A program made the position numbers and the translations under genes. 64,000 bases of DNA from Sulfurovum xiamenensis (GTDB lineage Bacteria; Campylobacterota; Campylobacteria; Campylobacterales; Sulfurovaceae): assembly GCF_030347995.1 (NCBI RefSeq), contig NZ_JAQIBC010000001.1:1-64000 (forward strand), written 5' to 3'. Below, piece after piece: positions 8,425 through 17,520 of this stretch (position 1 is its first letter; every line of letters begins with the position of its first letter). Below the pieces are notes generated by a model. The model was not told the DNA's origin. It searched no databases and saw only the letters and a list, made by a program, of their open reading frames with translations.

Positions 8425-10647
8425 TTACAGGTCCTGCTCAATGGTACGAGCAAACGTATTAAAGTAAATATCTTTTACTTTCTCCAAAGAAAGTTCCACA
8501 TCATTTACCTTCACGCTCTCTCCACCAACTGTACCAATGTTCGTCACTTTAATACCAAGGTCCATAGCCATACGCACTACAGCTTCTACATGCTCTTCAG
8601 AAACTTCTAAAAGTGCTCTACTTTGTGATTCATCAAAAATATTTTTACTGTCATCCAACGCGATCTCAGCGCTTACACCTTTGTTAGAGACTGCTGCCAT
8701 TTTAGAAAGTGCGATGGCTAACCCACCCACATTCACATCTTTTGCAGCCTTTAAAAGTCCCTGTTTGTTCGCTTCGATGACAAGTTCCCAAAGTGCGAGT
8801 TCTGTTTTATAGTCAAATGTCGGTAAAGACCCAGCTGTTTCACCATGCAATGCTTTAATATAGAGTGATCCACCGAATTCACCTTTGGTTTCACCTACAA
8901 GAAGGATTTGACTTCCCTCTTCCTGGAATGCTGAAGGGAGTACTTTATTTTGATCATCGTTGAGTCCTACCATCGCGATCGCAGGTGTAGGAAATACAGA
9001 TACACCGTTGGTTTCATTATAAAGAGATACGTTTCCACTAACCACTGGTGTATTGAGTTCCAAACATGCCTCTTTGATACCTTCACACCCCTGTGCGAAC
9101 TGCCACATCACTTCCGGGTTTTCCGGGTTACCGTAGTTCAGACAATCCGTGATAGAAAGCGGTCTAGCTCCAGACATTGCCACATTACGACCAGATTCAA
9201 CCACTGCAAGTGCCGCACCCTTTTTAGGATCGATATAACAGTAACGCGGGTTACAGTCAGAACTCATCGCCAATGCTTTTCCGTTCTCTTTGATACGGAT
9301 CGATGAGGCATCTAAGCTTCCTGGTCCTTTCGTTGTGTTGGTCTGTACCATAGAATCATACTGGTTGTAGACCCAAGCTTTGTCTGATACTTCGATATTT
9401 GAAAGCAGTGTTTCATAGGCTTCTTGGTCATCCACTGCCGGATAACTCTCAACAGTTTTTGCATTCACTTCATCCAAATATGCAGGTCTTGCCACTGGTC
9501 TATCCAGTACCGGTGCTTCTTCACTCACCGGAGCGATAGGCATATCAGCACATTTTTCACCATGCCACATCAATTCCATACGTGCTGTATCGGTTACTTC
9601 ACCGATCACTGCTACATCCAATTCCCATTTTTCAAAAATGTCGATAATAGCCTGTTCACTTCCCTTTTTCGCACAAATAAGCATACGCTCCTGAGACTCA
9701 GAAAGCATAAAGTCATACGGTGTCATACCCTCTTCTCTTGCCGGTACTTTATCCAAATGCATGATAAGACCTGCACCTGTTTTACCAGCCATTTCAAATG
9801 CTGAAGAGGTAAGTCCAGCTGCACCCATATCCTGGATACCTACTACATGATCCGTTTTGAAGAGTTCTAAACATGCTTCAAGAAGCAGTTTCTCTGTAAA
9901 TGGATCACCTACCTGCACTGTAGGACGAAGTGATTTAGACTCCTCAGTAAAACTGTCAGAACTCATCACCGCACCACCAAGACCATCACGGCCTGTTTTT
10001 GAACCTACATACATTACAGAGTTACCTATACCTGAGGCAACACCCAAGAAAATCTCATCTGCTTTGACCAGTCCCAAGGAAAAGGCATTCACAAGAATGT
10101 TCCCGTTATAACTCTCATCAAAACTCACTTCCCCACCGATCGTAGGAACACCCATACAGTTACCATAAGATCCGATACCATCTACAACACCACGTACGAG
10201 GTGTCTTTGGTATTTTGCAGTGTCACTGTCACCATTCACTGTACCAAAACGCAGTGCGTTAAGGTTTGCCACTGGTCTTGCTCCCATGGTAAAGATATCT
10301 CTAAGTATCCCACCTACACCTGTCGCTGCACCCTGGAAAGGTTCAATGAATGACGGGTGATTATGACTCTCCATTTTAAAGACAGCTGCCATACCCTCAC
10401 CTATATCGATAACACCTGCATTTTCACCTGGTCCCTGGATGACCCATGGTGCTTTTGTCGGGAAACCTCTAAGGTATTTTGTACTTGATTTGTATGAACA
10501 GTGCTCTGACCACATAGCAGAAAAAATACCGATCTCTACGATATTAGGGTGACGACCGTCTAAGATACGTAAAATATCCTGGTACTCTTCTTTGCTGAGT
10601 TTGTGATTCTTTAAAACTTCATCTAGATTCTCTATAGGTTGTGACAT
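8425..10647 (-). CDS. purL: Phosphoribosylformylglycinamidine synthase II
   Basis: PurL is the large subunit of FGAM synthase, which converts FGAR to FGAM with ATP and glutamine-derived ammonia in purine synthesis. At 740 residues it is the short form that works with separate PurS and PurQ. Visible motifs are [11 protein letters not shown] near the N-terminus, [26 protein letters not shown], and [13 protein letters not shown] in the ATP-binding half. The PurM-like C-terminal half contains [12 protein letters not shown]. PurS and PurQ are not encoded in the window. The next gene on the same strand is purH, but the 222-bp gap with two hairpin structures suggests they are not tightly coupled. 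Confidence 0.97.
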   Translation of the reverse strand: MSQPIENLDEVLKNHKLSKEEYQDILRILDGRHPNIVEIGIFSAMWSEHCSYKSSTKYLRGFPTKAPWVIQGPGENAGVIDIGEGMAAVFKMESHNHPSFIEPFQGAATGVGGILRDIFTMGARPVANLNALRFGTVNGDSDTAKYQRHLVRGVVDGIGSYGNCMGVPTIGGEVSFDESYNGNILVNAFSLGLVKADEIFLGVASGIGNSVMYVGSKTGRDGLGGAVMSSDSFTEESKSLRPTVQVGDPFTEKLLLEACLELFKTDHVVGIQDMGAAGLTSSAFEMAGKTGAGLIMHLDKVPAREEGMTPYDFMLSESQERMLICAKKGSEQAIIDIFEKWELDVAVIGEVTDTARMELMWHGEKCADMPIAPVSEEAPVLDRPVARPAYLDEVNAKTVESYPAVDDQEAYETLLSNIEVSDKAWVYNQYDSMVQTNTTKGPGSLDASSIRIKENGKALAMSSDCNPRYCYIDPKKGAALAVVESGRNVAMSGARPLSITDCLNYGNPENPEVMWQFAQGCEGIKEACLELNTPVVSGNVSLYNETNGVSVFPTPAIAMVGLNDDQNKVLPSAFQEEGSQILLVGETKGEFGGSLYIKALHGETAGSLPTFDYKTELALWELVIEANKQGLLKAAKDVNVGGLAIALSKMAAVSNKGVSAEIALDDSKNIFDESQSRALLEVSEEHVEAVVRMAMDLGIKVTNIGTVGGESVKVNDVELSLEKVKDIYFNTFARTIEQDL

Positions 10648-10841
10648 AGATAGTGTCCTTTTAGGGGGTGAAATAAGGGTTATATTTTACTCAAAAAGTA
10701 CTAAATAAGTGATAAAAAGGTAGAATGTTTTACTATAAAAAGTGACCAGTCACTTGAGCTTTCTGATGAAGAAAACTTAGCACTAGCTCATAAAATGGAC
10801 TTTGTTCATTTTATGATTCAAATTAAGAATAAAGGTTATAA

Positions 10842-11522
10842 ATGGATAAGATTTTACAGATGCTGATGCTTCAACAACAACTCAATGATGCAACCAATGG
10901 TGAAGATTGGGAAAAAGGTATCACTAAAAATGGGAAACAGATTGACTGGAAACGTTGTACTTATTTGGAATGCGCGGAGCTTATAGAATCTTACCCGTGG
11001 AAACACTGGAAAAATATAGATGCCGAACCTGATTATGCGAACATTCAGATAGAAGCGGTTGATATTTGGCACTTCATTATGTCACAAGGGCTCGAAGACT
11101 ATAAGATGAAAAACCTAGGAAGTATTGATACATTGTCAAGAGCAATTTCCAAGTTACCTAATTTTCAAACGTTTTCTGCAGAGATCACGCCTACTACAAA
11201 AGATCATTATGAACAGATAGAAGTCGTTGAGCACTTGATGAGAACTATTTTCTGTGATGAGCCTACAGAAAAATTCATGGAAGCATTTATCGATGTGGCC
11301 GTACAGTCTGGACTCAACCTAGATGCCTTGTATACACTTTATGTAGGAAAAAATATCTTAAACCAGTTCAGACAGGACCACGGCTATAAAGAAGGTACCT
11401 ATATCAAAATATGGAATGGTGAGGAAGATAATGTTGTCATGCAACGTGTGCTTGAAGAAAACAAAGATGTAACGCCAGATGACCTTTACCAAGCATTAAA
11501 AGAAGCTTATCCGAAAGGATAA
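10842..11522 (+). CDS. dut: Dimeric dUTPase
   Basis: A 226-residue all-alpha dimeric dUTP diphosphatase of the type known from Campylobacter jejuni, hydrolysing dUTP to dUMP and keeping uracil out of DNA. Diagnostic segments are LQQQLNDATNGEDWE, the metal-binding ECAELIESYPWKHWK, and IEAVDIWHFI with further acidic residues. Towards the end, GKNILNQFRQDHGYKEGTY completes the nucleotide site. It is one of few plus-strand genes here and is transcribed divergently from purL. The gap before it holds two inverted repeats, GTGAC/GTCAC and CATAAAATG/CATTTTATG, of unknown use. Confidence 0.93.
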   Translation: MDKILQMLMLQQQLNDATNGEDWEKGITKNGKQIDWKRCTYLECAELIESYPWKHWKNIDAEPDYANIQIEAVDIWHFIMSQGLEDYKMKNLGSIDTLSRAISKLPNFQTFSAEITPTTKDHYEQIEVVEHLMRTIFCDEPTEKFMEAFIDVAVQSGLNLDALYTLYVGKNILNQFRQDHGYKEGTYIKIWNGEEDNVVMQRVLEENKDVTPDDLYQALKEAYPKG

Positions 11523-11534
11523 GCGAGAGAAGTA

Positions 11535-12158
11535 TTACTCGACTGCCCTTGTCAAGTCTTGTTCCACGACTTGATTTCCACGTACACTTACTTTCGTAGC
11601 TATACGTATATTTTTCATACTCTCATACCCGCACTCTTCTCCACATTTCACAGTACCGATAAGATAATAACTTCCCGAAGGCACACCATAAAATGCAAAT
11701 TTTCCATTTTGGTCTGATGCTGTGAACTTTAAATAGTTAAAGAGTCTAGGGTCTGCCTCTTGCATCTTGTACCCACCGAGGTAACTCTCTTCATACCACT
11801 GCTCAGAATAACTTGTGATCGGATTTAGGTAGAGGCGTGTACTTGCTCCCAACACACGTCTATCATAATAATCCTTGACATAAATGGTACCCTTGACTGT
11901 TCCTTTACCTGTTCTAGGCAAACGATAATATTCTGATTCAGGGAATTCAATACGTGCCATTTTATTCTCTTCACCATCTTCCGTGATCATCATTTCAGAT
12001 TCTGTAAGATTCTCATCAGAGATATTGACATCATCTACACTACTTGAGTGAGCCCAAAAATTTCTATTTTTATTAAATTGGATATCTCTTTGTACACATC
12101 CTGTAAATAAAGACATTGCCATCAGTGACATTATGATCATAGTGCCTAGTTTAAACAT
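11535..12158 (-). CDS. Lipoprotein with carboxypeptidase-regulatory-like fold
   Basis: A 207-residue predicted lipoprotein. It has a hydrophobic signal ending in the lipobox SLFTGC, so Cys21 is the expected lipidation site. The mature part is acidic near its start. A segment around TGKGTVKGTIYVKDYYDRRVLGAS and later FAFYGVPSGSYYLIGTVKCG resembles the Ig-like regulatory domain found in many surface proteins. Two later Cys (CGEEC) may form a disulfide. It ends 12 bp from dut, which converges on it. The function is unknown. Confidence 0.7.
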   Translation of the reverse strand: MFKLGTMIIMSLMAMSLFTGCVQRDIQFNKNRNFWAHSSSVDDVNISDENLTESEMMITEDGEENKMARIEFPESEYYRLPRTGKGTVKGTIYVKDYYDRRVLGASTRLYLNPITSYSEQWYEESYLGGYKMQEADPRLFNYLKFTASDQNGKFAFYGVPSGSYYLIGTVKCGEECGYESMKNIRIATKVSVRGNQVVEQDLTRAVE

Positions 12159-12211
12159 TTTATACCTTCATTTATAATTTCGGTATTATACACAATTAAC
12201 TTTACTATCAT

Positions 12212-12535
12212 CTATGAACAATGTTTCTTCTCACGTATCTTTTCTAGAAGGTTTTTCGCATCATTGTCACCGGAGAAGGCGGCTTTTTGGTACCAAAATG
12301 CTGCTTTTTGACAACTTTTTTTGACAGCATACCCCTTACGGTATCGGTGTGCTAAAGAGTGTTGTGCATCCATTTCACCCGCTTTGGCAAATCGGTGCAG
12401 GTTCTTTACCTTTCTCTTCTCACCCCTATAATACTTGACCGTATTCAAGATGAACCAGATCGTAAAGATACATAAAACCAAGATCATATAAAGCTCTATA
12501 TTCTCCAAGTTATTCAAATACTCAATACCCAGCAT
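12212..12535 (-). CDS. Membrane-anchored Sel1-repeat protein
   Basis: A 107-residue protein with one N-terminal membrane helix (about residues 13-33, LYMILVLCIFTIWFILNTV), a basic linker, then a Sel1/TPR-like repeat. The repeat shows as AKAGEMDAQHSLAHRYRKGYAV followed by KKSCQKAAFWYQKAAFSGD. Sel1 proteins are usually interaction scaffolds. It starts one base after the mnmE stop on the same strand, so it is probably co-transcribed with mnmE. No specific partner can be named. Confidence 0.7.
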   Translation of the reverse strand: MLGIEYLNNLENIELYMILVLCIFTIWFILNTVKYYRGEKRKVKNLHRFAKAGEMDAQHSLAHRYRKGYAVKKSCQKAAFWYQKAAFSGDNDAKNLLEKIREKKHCS

Positions 12536-12536
12536 C

Positions 12537-13877
12537 TTATTTTCCTAAACAGAACTCACCGAACATTTTATCCAGTATCTCTTCACTGTCATAAGGTTTG
12601 GAGATCGAGGAGATAGACTTGACTGCTTCTTGCAAATGGTAAGAAAAAAATTCCAATTCGCCATTCATTAAAGGTACTTTCGCTTCTTCTATAGAGATTT
12701 TTGCTTTATTGACAGCTTCAATCTGTCTGGAAGAGATCAGCATAAGTTCTTCTCCCTCTCCAATACTATCAAAGAGGCATTCAAGTCTTTCTGTCAGTTT
12801 TACAAAAGCTTTTTTGGCACTGACCTCCAATACCTCATAGGCATCAAGTTTCGTGATATCAAAGACCCTATCAAGATCAGATTTGTTGAGGGCAACCACG
12901 ATATGTTTATCTTCTACTGCTTCAAGAATAGAAAGTATTTTTGCATCTTCACCGTCAAAGGGTCTTGAACTGTCAAAAAGTGCAACAATGACATCCGCAT
13001 CCTTCACGGATGAAAGTGAACGTTCTATCCCTATTTTTTCTATTGTATCATCCGATTCACGTATCCCTGCGGTATCTACCAATCGTATAATATGAGAACC
13101 GATACGTACCTGCTCCTCGATCGTGTCTCTGGTCGTTCCTGCGATATCACTGACAATGGCCCTGTCATACGAAAGCAAGGCATTCAACAGAGAACTTTTA
13201 CCCACATTTGGTTTCCCTACGATCGCTACTTTGAAACCTTCTATCAATCCTCTTCGCCTGTGACTTGCTTCAACGATCTGTTCTATCTGCTCTGTGAGTG
13301 CATCCAGCTGTGTAGATATACTGTTCATGATGTCATCAGGAATATCCTCTTCCGCATAATCGATCATCACCTCTGAGTACGCCAAAGATCTTAAAAGTGC
13401 ATCCCTGCTCTCATCCACAAAGGTTTTAAGTTCACCTTTCATCTGCTTCGCCAATATCTTCGCGGCATCGACACTTTTGGCTTCTATCAGTTTTGAAATA
13501 GCTTCTGCCTCGGTAAGGTCGATCTTGCCATTAAGAAATGCCCGTTTAGAGAATTCACCGGGTTCGGCAAGTCTTACACCATAAGAAGTGATGGTATCAA
13601 GTATCTCCTGCGCAACGATCATACCTCCATGACACTGAAACTCTACGATCTCTTCACCTGTAAAGCTATGAGGTGCAGCAAAATATATCATGATCGCATG
13701 GTCTATCAGTTCATTGTTAAAATTATAAAGAGAAGTAAGGTGTGCGTGTCGTGGAATGATGTTTTCTAAATGAGATATCTTATGTGCTATCTCCAATGCA
13801 GCATCTCCGCTCACTCTGATAATAGAGATGGAAGAGACACCGTGTGCAGTGGCAATAGCGGTTATCGTATTATACAT
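12537..13877 (-). CDS. mnmE: tRNA uridine-5-carboxymethylaminomethyl GTPase
   Basis: MnmE (TrmE) works with MnmG to modify U34 of certain tRNAs. At 446 residues it has the full three-part layout: an N-terminal folate-binding domain (VSSISIIRVSG, GMIVAQEILD), a helical domain, and an inserted G domain. The G domain contains GKPNVGKSSLLNAL (G1), DTAGIR (G3) and NKSD (G4). The C-terminus ends FCLGK, the conserved CxGK with the functional Cys. It overlaps the jag stop end by 8 bp, in the conserved yidC-jag-mnmE order. Confidence 0.97.
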   Translation of the reverse strand: MYNTITAIATAHGVSSISIIRVSGDAALEIAHKISHLENIIPRHAHLTSLYNFNNELIDHAIMIYFAAPHSFTGEEIVEFQCHGGMIVAQEILDTITSYGVRLAEPGEFSKRAFLNGKIDLTEAEAISKLIEAKSVDAAKILAKQMKGELKTFVDESRDALLRSLAYSEVMIDYAEEDIPDDIMNSISTQLDALTEQIEQIVEASHRRRGLIEGFKVAIVGKPNVGKSSLLNALLSYDRAIVSDIAGTTRDTIEEQVRIGSHIIRLVDTAGIRESDDTIEKIGIERSLSSVKDADVIVALFDSSRPFDGEDAKILSILEAVEDKHIVVALNKSDLDRVFDITKLDAYEVLEVSAKKAFVKLTERLECLFDSIGEGEELMLISSRQIEAVNKAKISIEEAKVPLMNGELEFFSYHLQEAVKSISSISKPYDSEEILDKMFGEFCLGK

Positions 13878-14724
13878 GGCTCTTATTGCTGTTAAATTCG
13901 TTTATGACAACAAATTTTTTACCCTCTTTACCTGTCTTGACTGCCACATACTTATCGGGAAATCTTTCACGCAGCTGTTCCAGTGCAATCTGTACCAAAA
14001 TACCATCGAGGAAACGTGTTTTACCTTTCCCCTGCTTTTCAACATGTTCAATGACCGGTTTAATATAATTACGAATCATCTCCTGTTGTGTCGTCAAGAA
14101 CTCTGCGATCTCAAGTTTTATGAAGAGTTCATATTTTGTATGTAACCAGTTAAACAGCATATAAGAGAGAGCATTGTAACGATACCCCTCTTTACCTATA
14201 AGAAGTGCCGCATCCTCACCATCGATAAAGATCAATGCAGTATTGTCTCTGACATCCACTTCAACGACATCTATATCAAAACAAGAGTGAGAAAGCAGCT
14301 CTTTGATTTGATCTTCTATCATCAGAGCCAACTCATCATAGACAAGCGCTTCATCTTCAAATGTTTCAACGTCAGCTTCATAATGATCTACTTCAAAAAA
14401 GCTATCGACAATGGCATCTTTTTCAATTTCAGGTTCAGTAGGGGTAGTCTGTTCTTCTTTGAGGGTTGCTATAATCTCAGAGGCAACACTCTCTTCCGCA
14501 GTTTGCACTGTAGGTGCTTCTTTGTTTACTTCATTTTTTTCATACTTGGGAGCAGATGCTTTACATGTTGCTACGATGATCGCATTTTTTTTCAAAAGGC
14601 CGAAGATACCTTTGGAAGGATACTGTATCACTTCAGATTGAAGTTCAGAAACAGAGCAGCCCAACATTTGAGAAGCTTTTTCATAAGCTCCTTCCAGTGT
14701 TGATGCTTCTACCTTTTTCATCAC
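13870..14724 (-). CDS. jag: Jag/KhpB RNA-binding protein
   Basis: A 284-residue Jag (SpoIIIJ-associated, KhpB) RNA-binding protein. The Jag_N domain is at residues 1-55 (VEASTLEGAYEKASQMLGCS through PSKGIFGLLKKNA). An acidic, low-complexity linker follows, then a KH domain around LLIGKEGYRYNALSYMLFNWL, and a C-terminal R3H region near QIALEQLRERFPDKYVAVKT. It begins directly after yidC and overlaps mnmE, as in many bacteria. KhpB proteins bind many transcripts and influence cell division or envelope growth in Gram-positives. The role in Campylobacterota is poorly known. Confidence 0.92.
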   Translation of the reverse strand: MMKKVEASTLEGAYEKASQMLGCSVSELQSEVIQYPSKGIFGLLKKNAIIVATCKASAPKYEKNEVNKEAPTVQTAEESVASEIIATLKEEQTTPTEPEIEKDAIVDSFFEVDHYEADVETFEDEALVYDELALMIEDQIKELLSHSCFDIDVVEVDVRDNTALIFIDGEDAALLIGKEGYRYNALSYMLFNWLHTKYELFIKLEIAEFLTTQQEMIRNYIKPVIEHVEKQGKGKTRFLDGILVQIALEQLRERFPDKYVAVKTGKEGKKFVVINEFNSNKSHV

Positions 14725-16326
14725 CTAGTCCTTTGTTTTCTTGTGCGCAGCGACTGCCAACGCTTTTTGTTTTGCATACATATGGTTGATAAAGTATTGT
14801 TGCGCGATTGTAAACAAGTTGTTTACTAACCAGTACAATACAAGACCAGATGGGAAATAGATAAAGAATACTGTCATGATCACAGGGAACCACTTAAAGA
14901 TCTTCTCCTGTAACGGATCGGTAAAGTTACTTGGCGTGATCTTTTGCTGGAACCACATAGATGCACCCATTAAAACAGGCAGAACAAAATAAGGGTCCAT
15001 CACGGCAAGATTGTCTATCCAGAGTATCCATCCTGCACCTTGTAATTCATCTGCATTTAAAAGCACACGGTAAAGCGCAAAGAAAACAGGAATCTGTAAA
15101 AGAAGCGGTAGACATCCACCCATAGGGTTTGCACCATGTTTCTTATACATTTCCATCATCTGCACATTCATTTTTGCAGGGTCACCTTTATACTTCTCTT
15201 TGATCTCTTTCATTTTAGGTGCCAGGTCTTTTAGTTTATTCATAGACATCATACCTTTGTATGAAAGTGGGAATAACACAAACTTTACCAGTAATGTAAA
15301 GAGGATAATCGCCCAACCCCAGTTACCCACATAATCGTTGATCCAAAGTAATACTTTAAAGAACGGTTTAGCAAGGAATGAGAACCATCCAAATTCTATG
15401 GCATCTGTCAGTTCAGGATGGATCGCTCTTAGTATTTTGTCCTCTTTTGGTCCGATATATGCCTTTAAGGCTAATGACTCATCTCCCTGTACAAAGATAA
15501 GAGGATCACCATTTGCTTCTTTTAAGATAGAAACGTTCATCCCTTTTTCAAAATCGAAGAACATGGAAGCGACATATCTGTCAAAAGCAGAAGCTATTTT
15601 GGCATTTTGGAACTTTTCATACCCTTCAGCATCTCCATCTTCGATCGTATTGATGATATTATCCGCTCCTTTCACCAATGCTCCTCTTACAAGCATATAC
15701 ATAGATTCATCCGCAACTGGTCTGTGTCCCGGTGTGATGAAGTATAGTGTTGGTGCAGAAGTTTCCACTGTCACATGATACTCTCCTGTAGGTTTGAATG
15801 TGATCTTTTTTGTCACTGTCAGAGAAGAGAGTGTTTGTGTCAAAGTCACTGTTTGAGGGCCTTTGCTCACATCTACTGTTTTACTTCCACTGGTTACATA
15901 AGGTGTTTTAAATGCTTCTTCATTCAACTTTGTATCTGAAAACCTTACTTCCAATGGCTTCACTTCATTCGCACCTAAAATTTTCAGATTGTTACCATCT
16001 TCATCATGATACTTTGCTTCTAAAAGTTCAACTTGAGAGATACGTCCATATGCATCCAGGGTCATAATAAAGTGATCAGATTTTACAGTGATCAAGGCTG
16101 CTGATGCCGTTTGAACTGGTGCACTGGCTGCTGTTGCTGCTGCGGAAGTACTTGGTGTTGTTACATTTGTTTTATCTACCGTAGGCGTTTGATGCGCTGT
16201 ACTGGTTACTTGTGATGTAGTTTGTGTAGGTTTTTCAGGTGGGAAAAAATAGCTGTATCCAATAAATACAAAGAAAGAAAGTGCCAGTGCCAGAAGAAGT
16301 CGTTTATTTAAATCTTGTTGTTCCAA
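14725..16326 (-). CDS. yidC: Membrane protein insertase YidC
   Basis: YidC inserts and folds inner-membrane proteins, alone or with SecYEG. The 533-residue protein has an N-terminal membrane helix (RLLLALALSFFVFIGYSYFF). Next come a Thr/Ser/Ala-rich linker, a large periplasmic beta domain (about 80-310) and the conserved Oxa1-like core. The core has five membrane segments, including NWGWAIILFTLLVKFVLFPL and GGCLPLLLQIPVFFALYRVL. A basic tail (KQKALAVAAHKKTKD) faces the cytoplasm. It follows rnpA after 52 bp, and no yidD is found between them. Confidence 0.97.
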   Translation of the reverse strand: MEQQDLNKRLLLALALSFFVFIGYSYFFPPEKPTQTTSQVTSTAHQTPTVDKTNVTTPSTSAAATAASAPVQTASAALITVKSDHFIMTLDAYGRISQVELLEAKYHDEDGNNLKILGANEVKPLEVRFSDTKLNEEAFKTPYVTSGSKTVDVSKGPQTVTLTQTLSSLTVTKKITFKPTGEYHVTVETSAPTLYFITPGHRPVADESMYMLVRGALVKGADNIINTIEDGDAEGYEKFQNAKIASAFDRYVASMFFDFEKGMNVSILKEANGDPLIFVQGDESLALKAYIGPKEDKILRAIHPELTDAIEFGWFSFLAKPFFKVLLWINDYVGNWGWAIILFTLLVKFVLFPLSYKGMMSMNKLKDLAPKMKEIKEKYKGDPAKMNVQMMEMYKKHGANPMGGCLPLLLQIPVFFALYRVLLNADELQGAGWILWIDNLAVMDPYFVLPVLMGASMWFQQKITPSNFTDPLQEKIFKWFPVIMTVFFIYFPSGLVLYWLVNNLFTIAQQYFINHMYAKQKALAVAAHKKTKD

Positions 16327-16378
16327 AATTATGCCTTTAATAATATATCAGTGATAGTATAGTGTTAAATGTGTTAAA

Positions 16379-16714
16379 TTATGTTGCAGTACACTTCTTT
16401 AGTGCATGTAGATACGCCTTACGTGTCACAGAATAGTTTTCTTCAATAAGCGCAGGTTTTGCAACTAATACGTAACTACCTTGAGATAAGAGGTCTATAT
16501 TTTCGATGAAATGTGCTCTTAACAAACGTTTTGCTCTGTTTCGATGAACTGCATTTCCAATTTTCTTAGAGGCAACAAAACCTACTTTATACTCATCACT
16601 CTTTTTAAAGAAAAGTACAAAATAAGGTGTATGCCATGTTTTTGTCGCGTGTTTATACACGCTGTTAAACTCTTTACTGGTTTTGATCCTAGTAAAATGT
16701 TTGATTGAACTGAT
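16379..16714 (-). CDS. rnpA: Ribonuclease P protein component, non-canonical start
   Basis: RnpA is the protein subunit of RNase P, which trims the 5' ends of precursor tRNAs. The core is unmistakable: VGFVASKKIGNAVHRNRAKRLLR. The first conventional start is a GTG at 16660, but the frame upstream encodes typical RnpA N-terminal sequence (IKHFTRIKTSKEFNSVYK) that this GTG would cut off. That frame opens at the rpmH stop codon and contains no ATG, GTG or TTG. I therefore extend the gene to the ATC at 16714, giving 111 residues, the normal family length. That exact codon is a guess; only the upstream coding homology is solid. Confidence 0.88.
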   Translation of the reverse strand: MSSIKHFTRIKTSKEFNSVYKHATKTWHTPYFVLFFKKSDEYKVGFVASKKIGNAVHRNRAKRLLRAHFIENIDLLSQGSYVLVAKPALIEENYSVTRKAYLHALKKCTAT

Positions 16715-16732
16715 GGTTGTATACCAGAAGTA

Positions 16733-16867
16733 TTATACTGCTAGTCTTTTTCTACCCTTAGCTCTTCTTGCAGAGATCACTTTTCTACCATTCTTCGTTT
16801 TCATTCTAGTTCTGAATCCGTGCGTTCTTTTTCTTGGTGTGCTATGAGGTTGGTATGTTCTTTTCAT
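16733..16867 (-). CDS. rpmH: 50S ribosomal protein L34
   Basis: A 44-residue, highly basic protein beginning [19 protein letters not shown] and ending GRKRLAV, the universal L34 sequence. AAGGA lies 10 bp before the ATG. It starts the rpmH-rnpA-yidC-jag-mnmE operon, often close to the replication origin in bacteria, although no oriC or dnaA is visible in this window. Confidence 0.98.
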   Translation of the reverse strand: MKRTYQPHSTPRKRTHGFRTRMKTKNGRKVISARRAKGRKRLAV

Positions 16868-16958
16868 TCTGAATCATCCTTAATAAATTTTTACCCGCAT
16901 TCCTGCAGTTGTTATAGTTGGACGGGATTCTACTGTAAAATCCCTTAAAACCTACTAA

Positions 16959-17438
16959 TTATTGCAGACTTCTAAAAACAATTTCATTAGACTTGTTCGA
17001 GAGTTTACTTTTTGCAAATGTTTCGAGTAGTTTTAGTATCACTTGTTTCGGCGTGTAATGTGTCGCTCTTACTTCCAGTTCCGTACAGTAGATATCCGAC
17101 CCCTGATCTAACTGGATATTTCTAATCAGTCTCTCTGCAAAGCGATATCCTCCATCCACCTTGGTATCTTGACAAAGCATTACGTAGAGCGGTTCTTCTT
17201 TATCAATTTCAAATAATATATCAGTTTCGCGTTTCTCTCTGTCCAATAATGTATTTAGATCTACATCTTTCGCTGTCAATAGCATCAGTACAAAAGCCTG
17301 TTGATTCTCATTCTCCATAAGATAATAAATAATATCGATCGTAGCTTCTAATTTATCTAACATCTTCACAGCTAGCTGGATATCCTTACCGTTAAATCTT
17401 AAGCCTTCACTACGATTGTCATTTTCCCTTGCACCCAT
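16959..17438 (-). CDS. Conserved hypothetical protein
   Basis: A 159-residue soluble protein that I do not recognise. It has no signal peptide or membrane helix. The middle alternates strands and helices (LYVMLCQDTKVDGGYRFAERLIRNIQ, then YCTELEVRATHYTPKQVILKLLETF). This loosely recalls the second half of a nucleotide-cyclase (GGDEF-like) fold, without any GGDEF motif. It lies upstream of rpmH on the same strand, and divergent from nspC. A GGGATT/AATCCC hairpin sits between its stop and rpmH. No function is proposed. Confidence 0.6.
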   Translation of the reverse strand: MGARENDNRSEGLRFNGKDIQLAVKMLDKLEATIDIIYYLMENENQQAFVLMLLTAKDVDLNTLLDREKRETDILFEIDKEEPLYVMLCQDTKVDGGYRFAERLIRNIQLDQGSDIYCTELEVRATHYTPKQVILKLLETFAKSKLSNKSNEIVFRSLQ

Positions 17439-17520
17439 ACTAATAGATCTCCTTCTTCTCTAAACAAAATATTTGCTCCATTATAACAAAATATTTTGGA
17501 TTCTATTGTTATAATTTCTC

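Noticed and set aside
8233-8610. 125-codon plus-strand open frame covering the purH-purL gap
   Set aside because: Its first part is the hairpin repeat and its second part is antisense to purL; there is no homology and it runs across two unrelated elements.
15338-15778. 146-codon plus-strand open frame opposite yidC
   Set aside because: Antisense to the yidC periplasmic domain; composition reflects the complementary coding strand.
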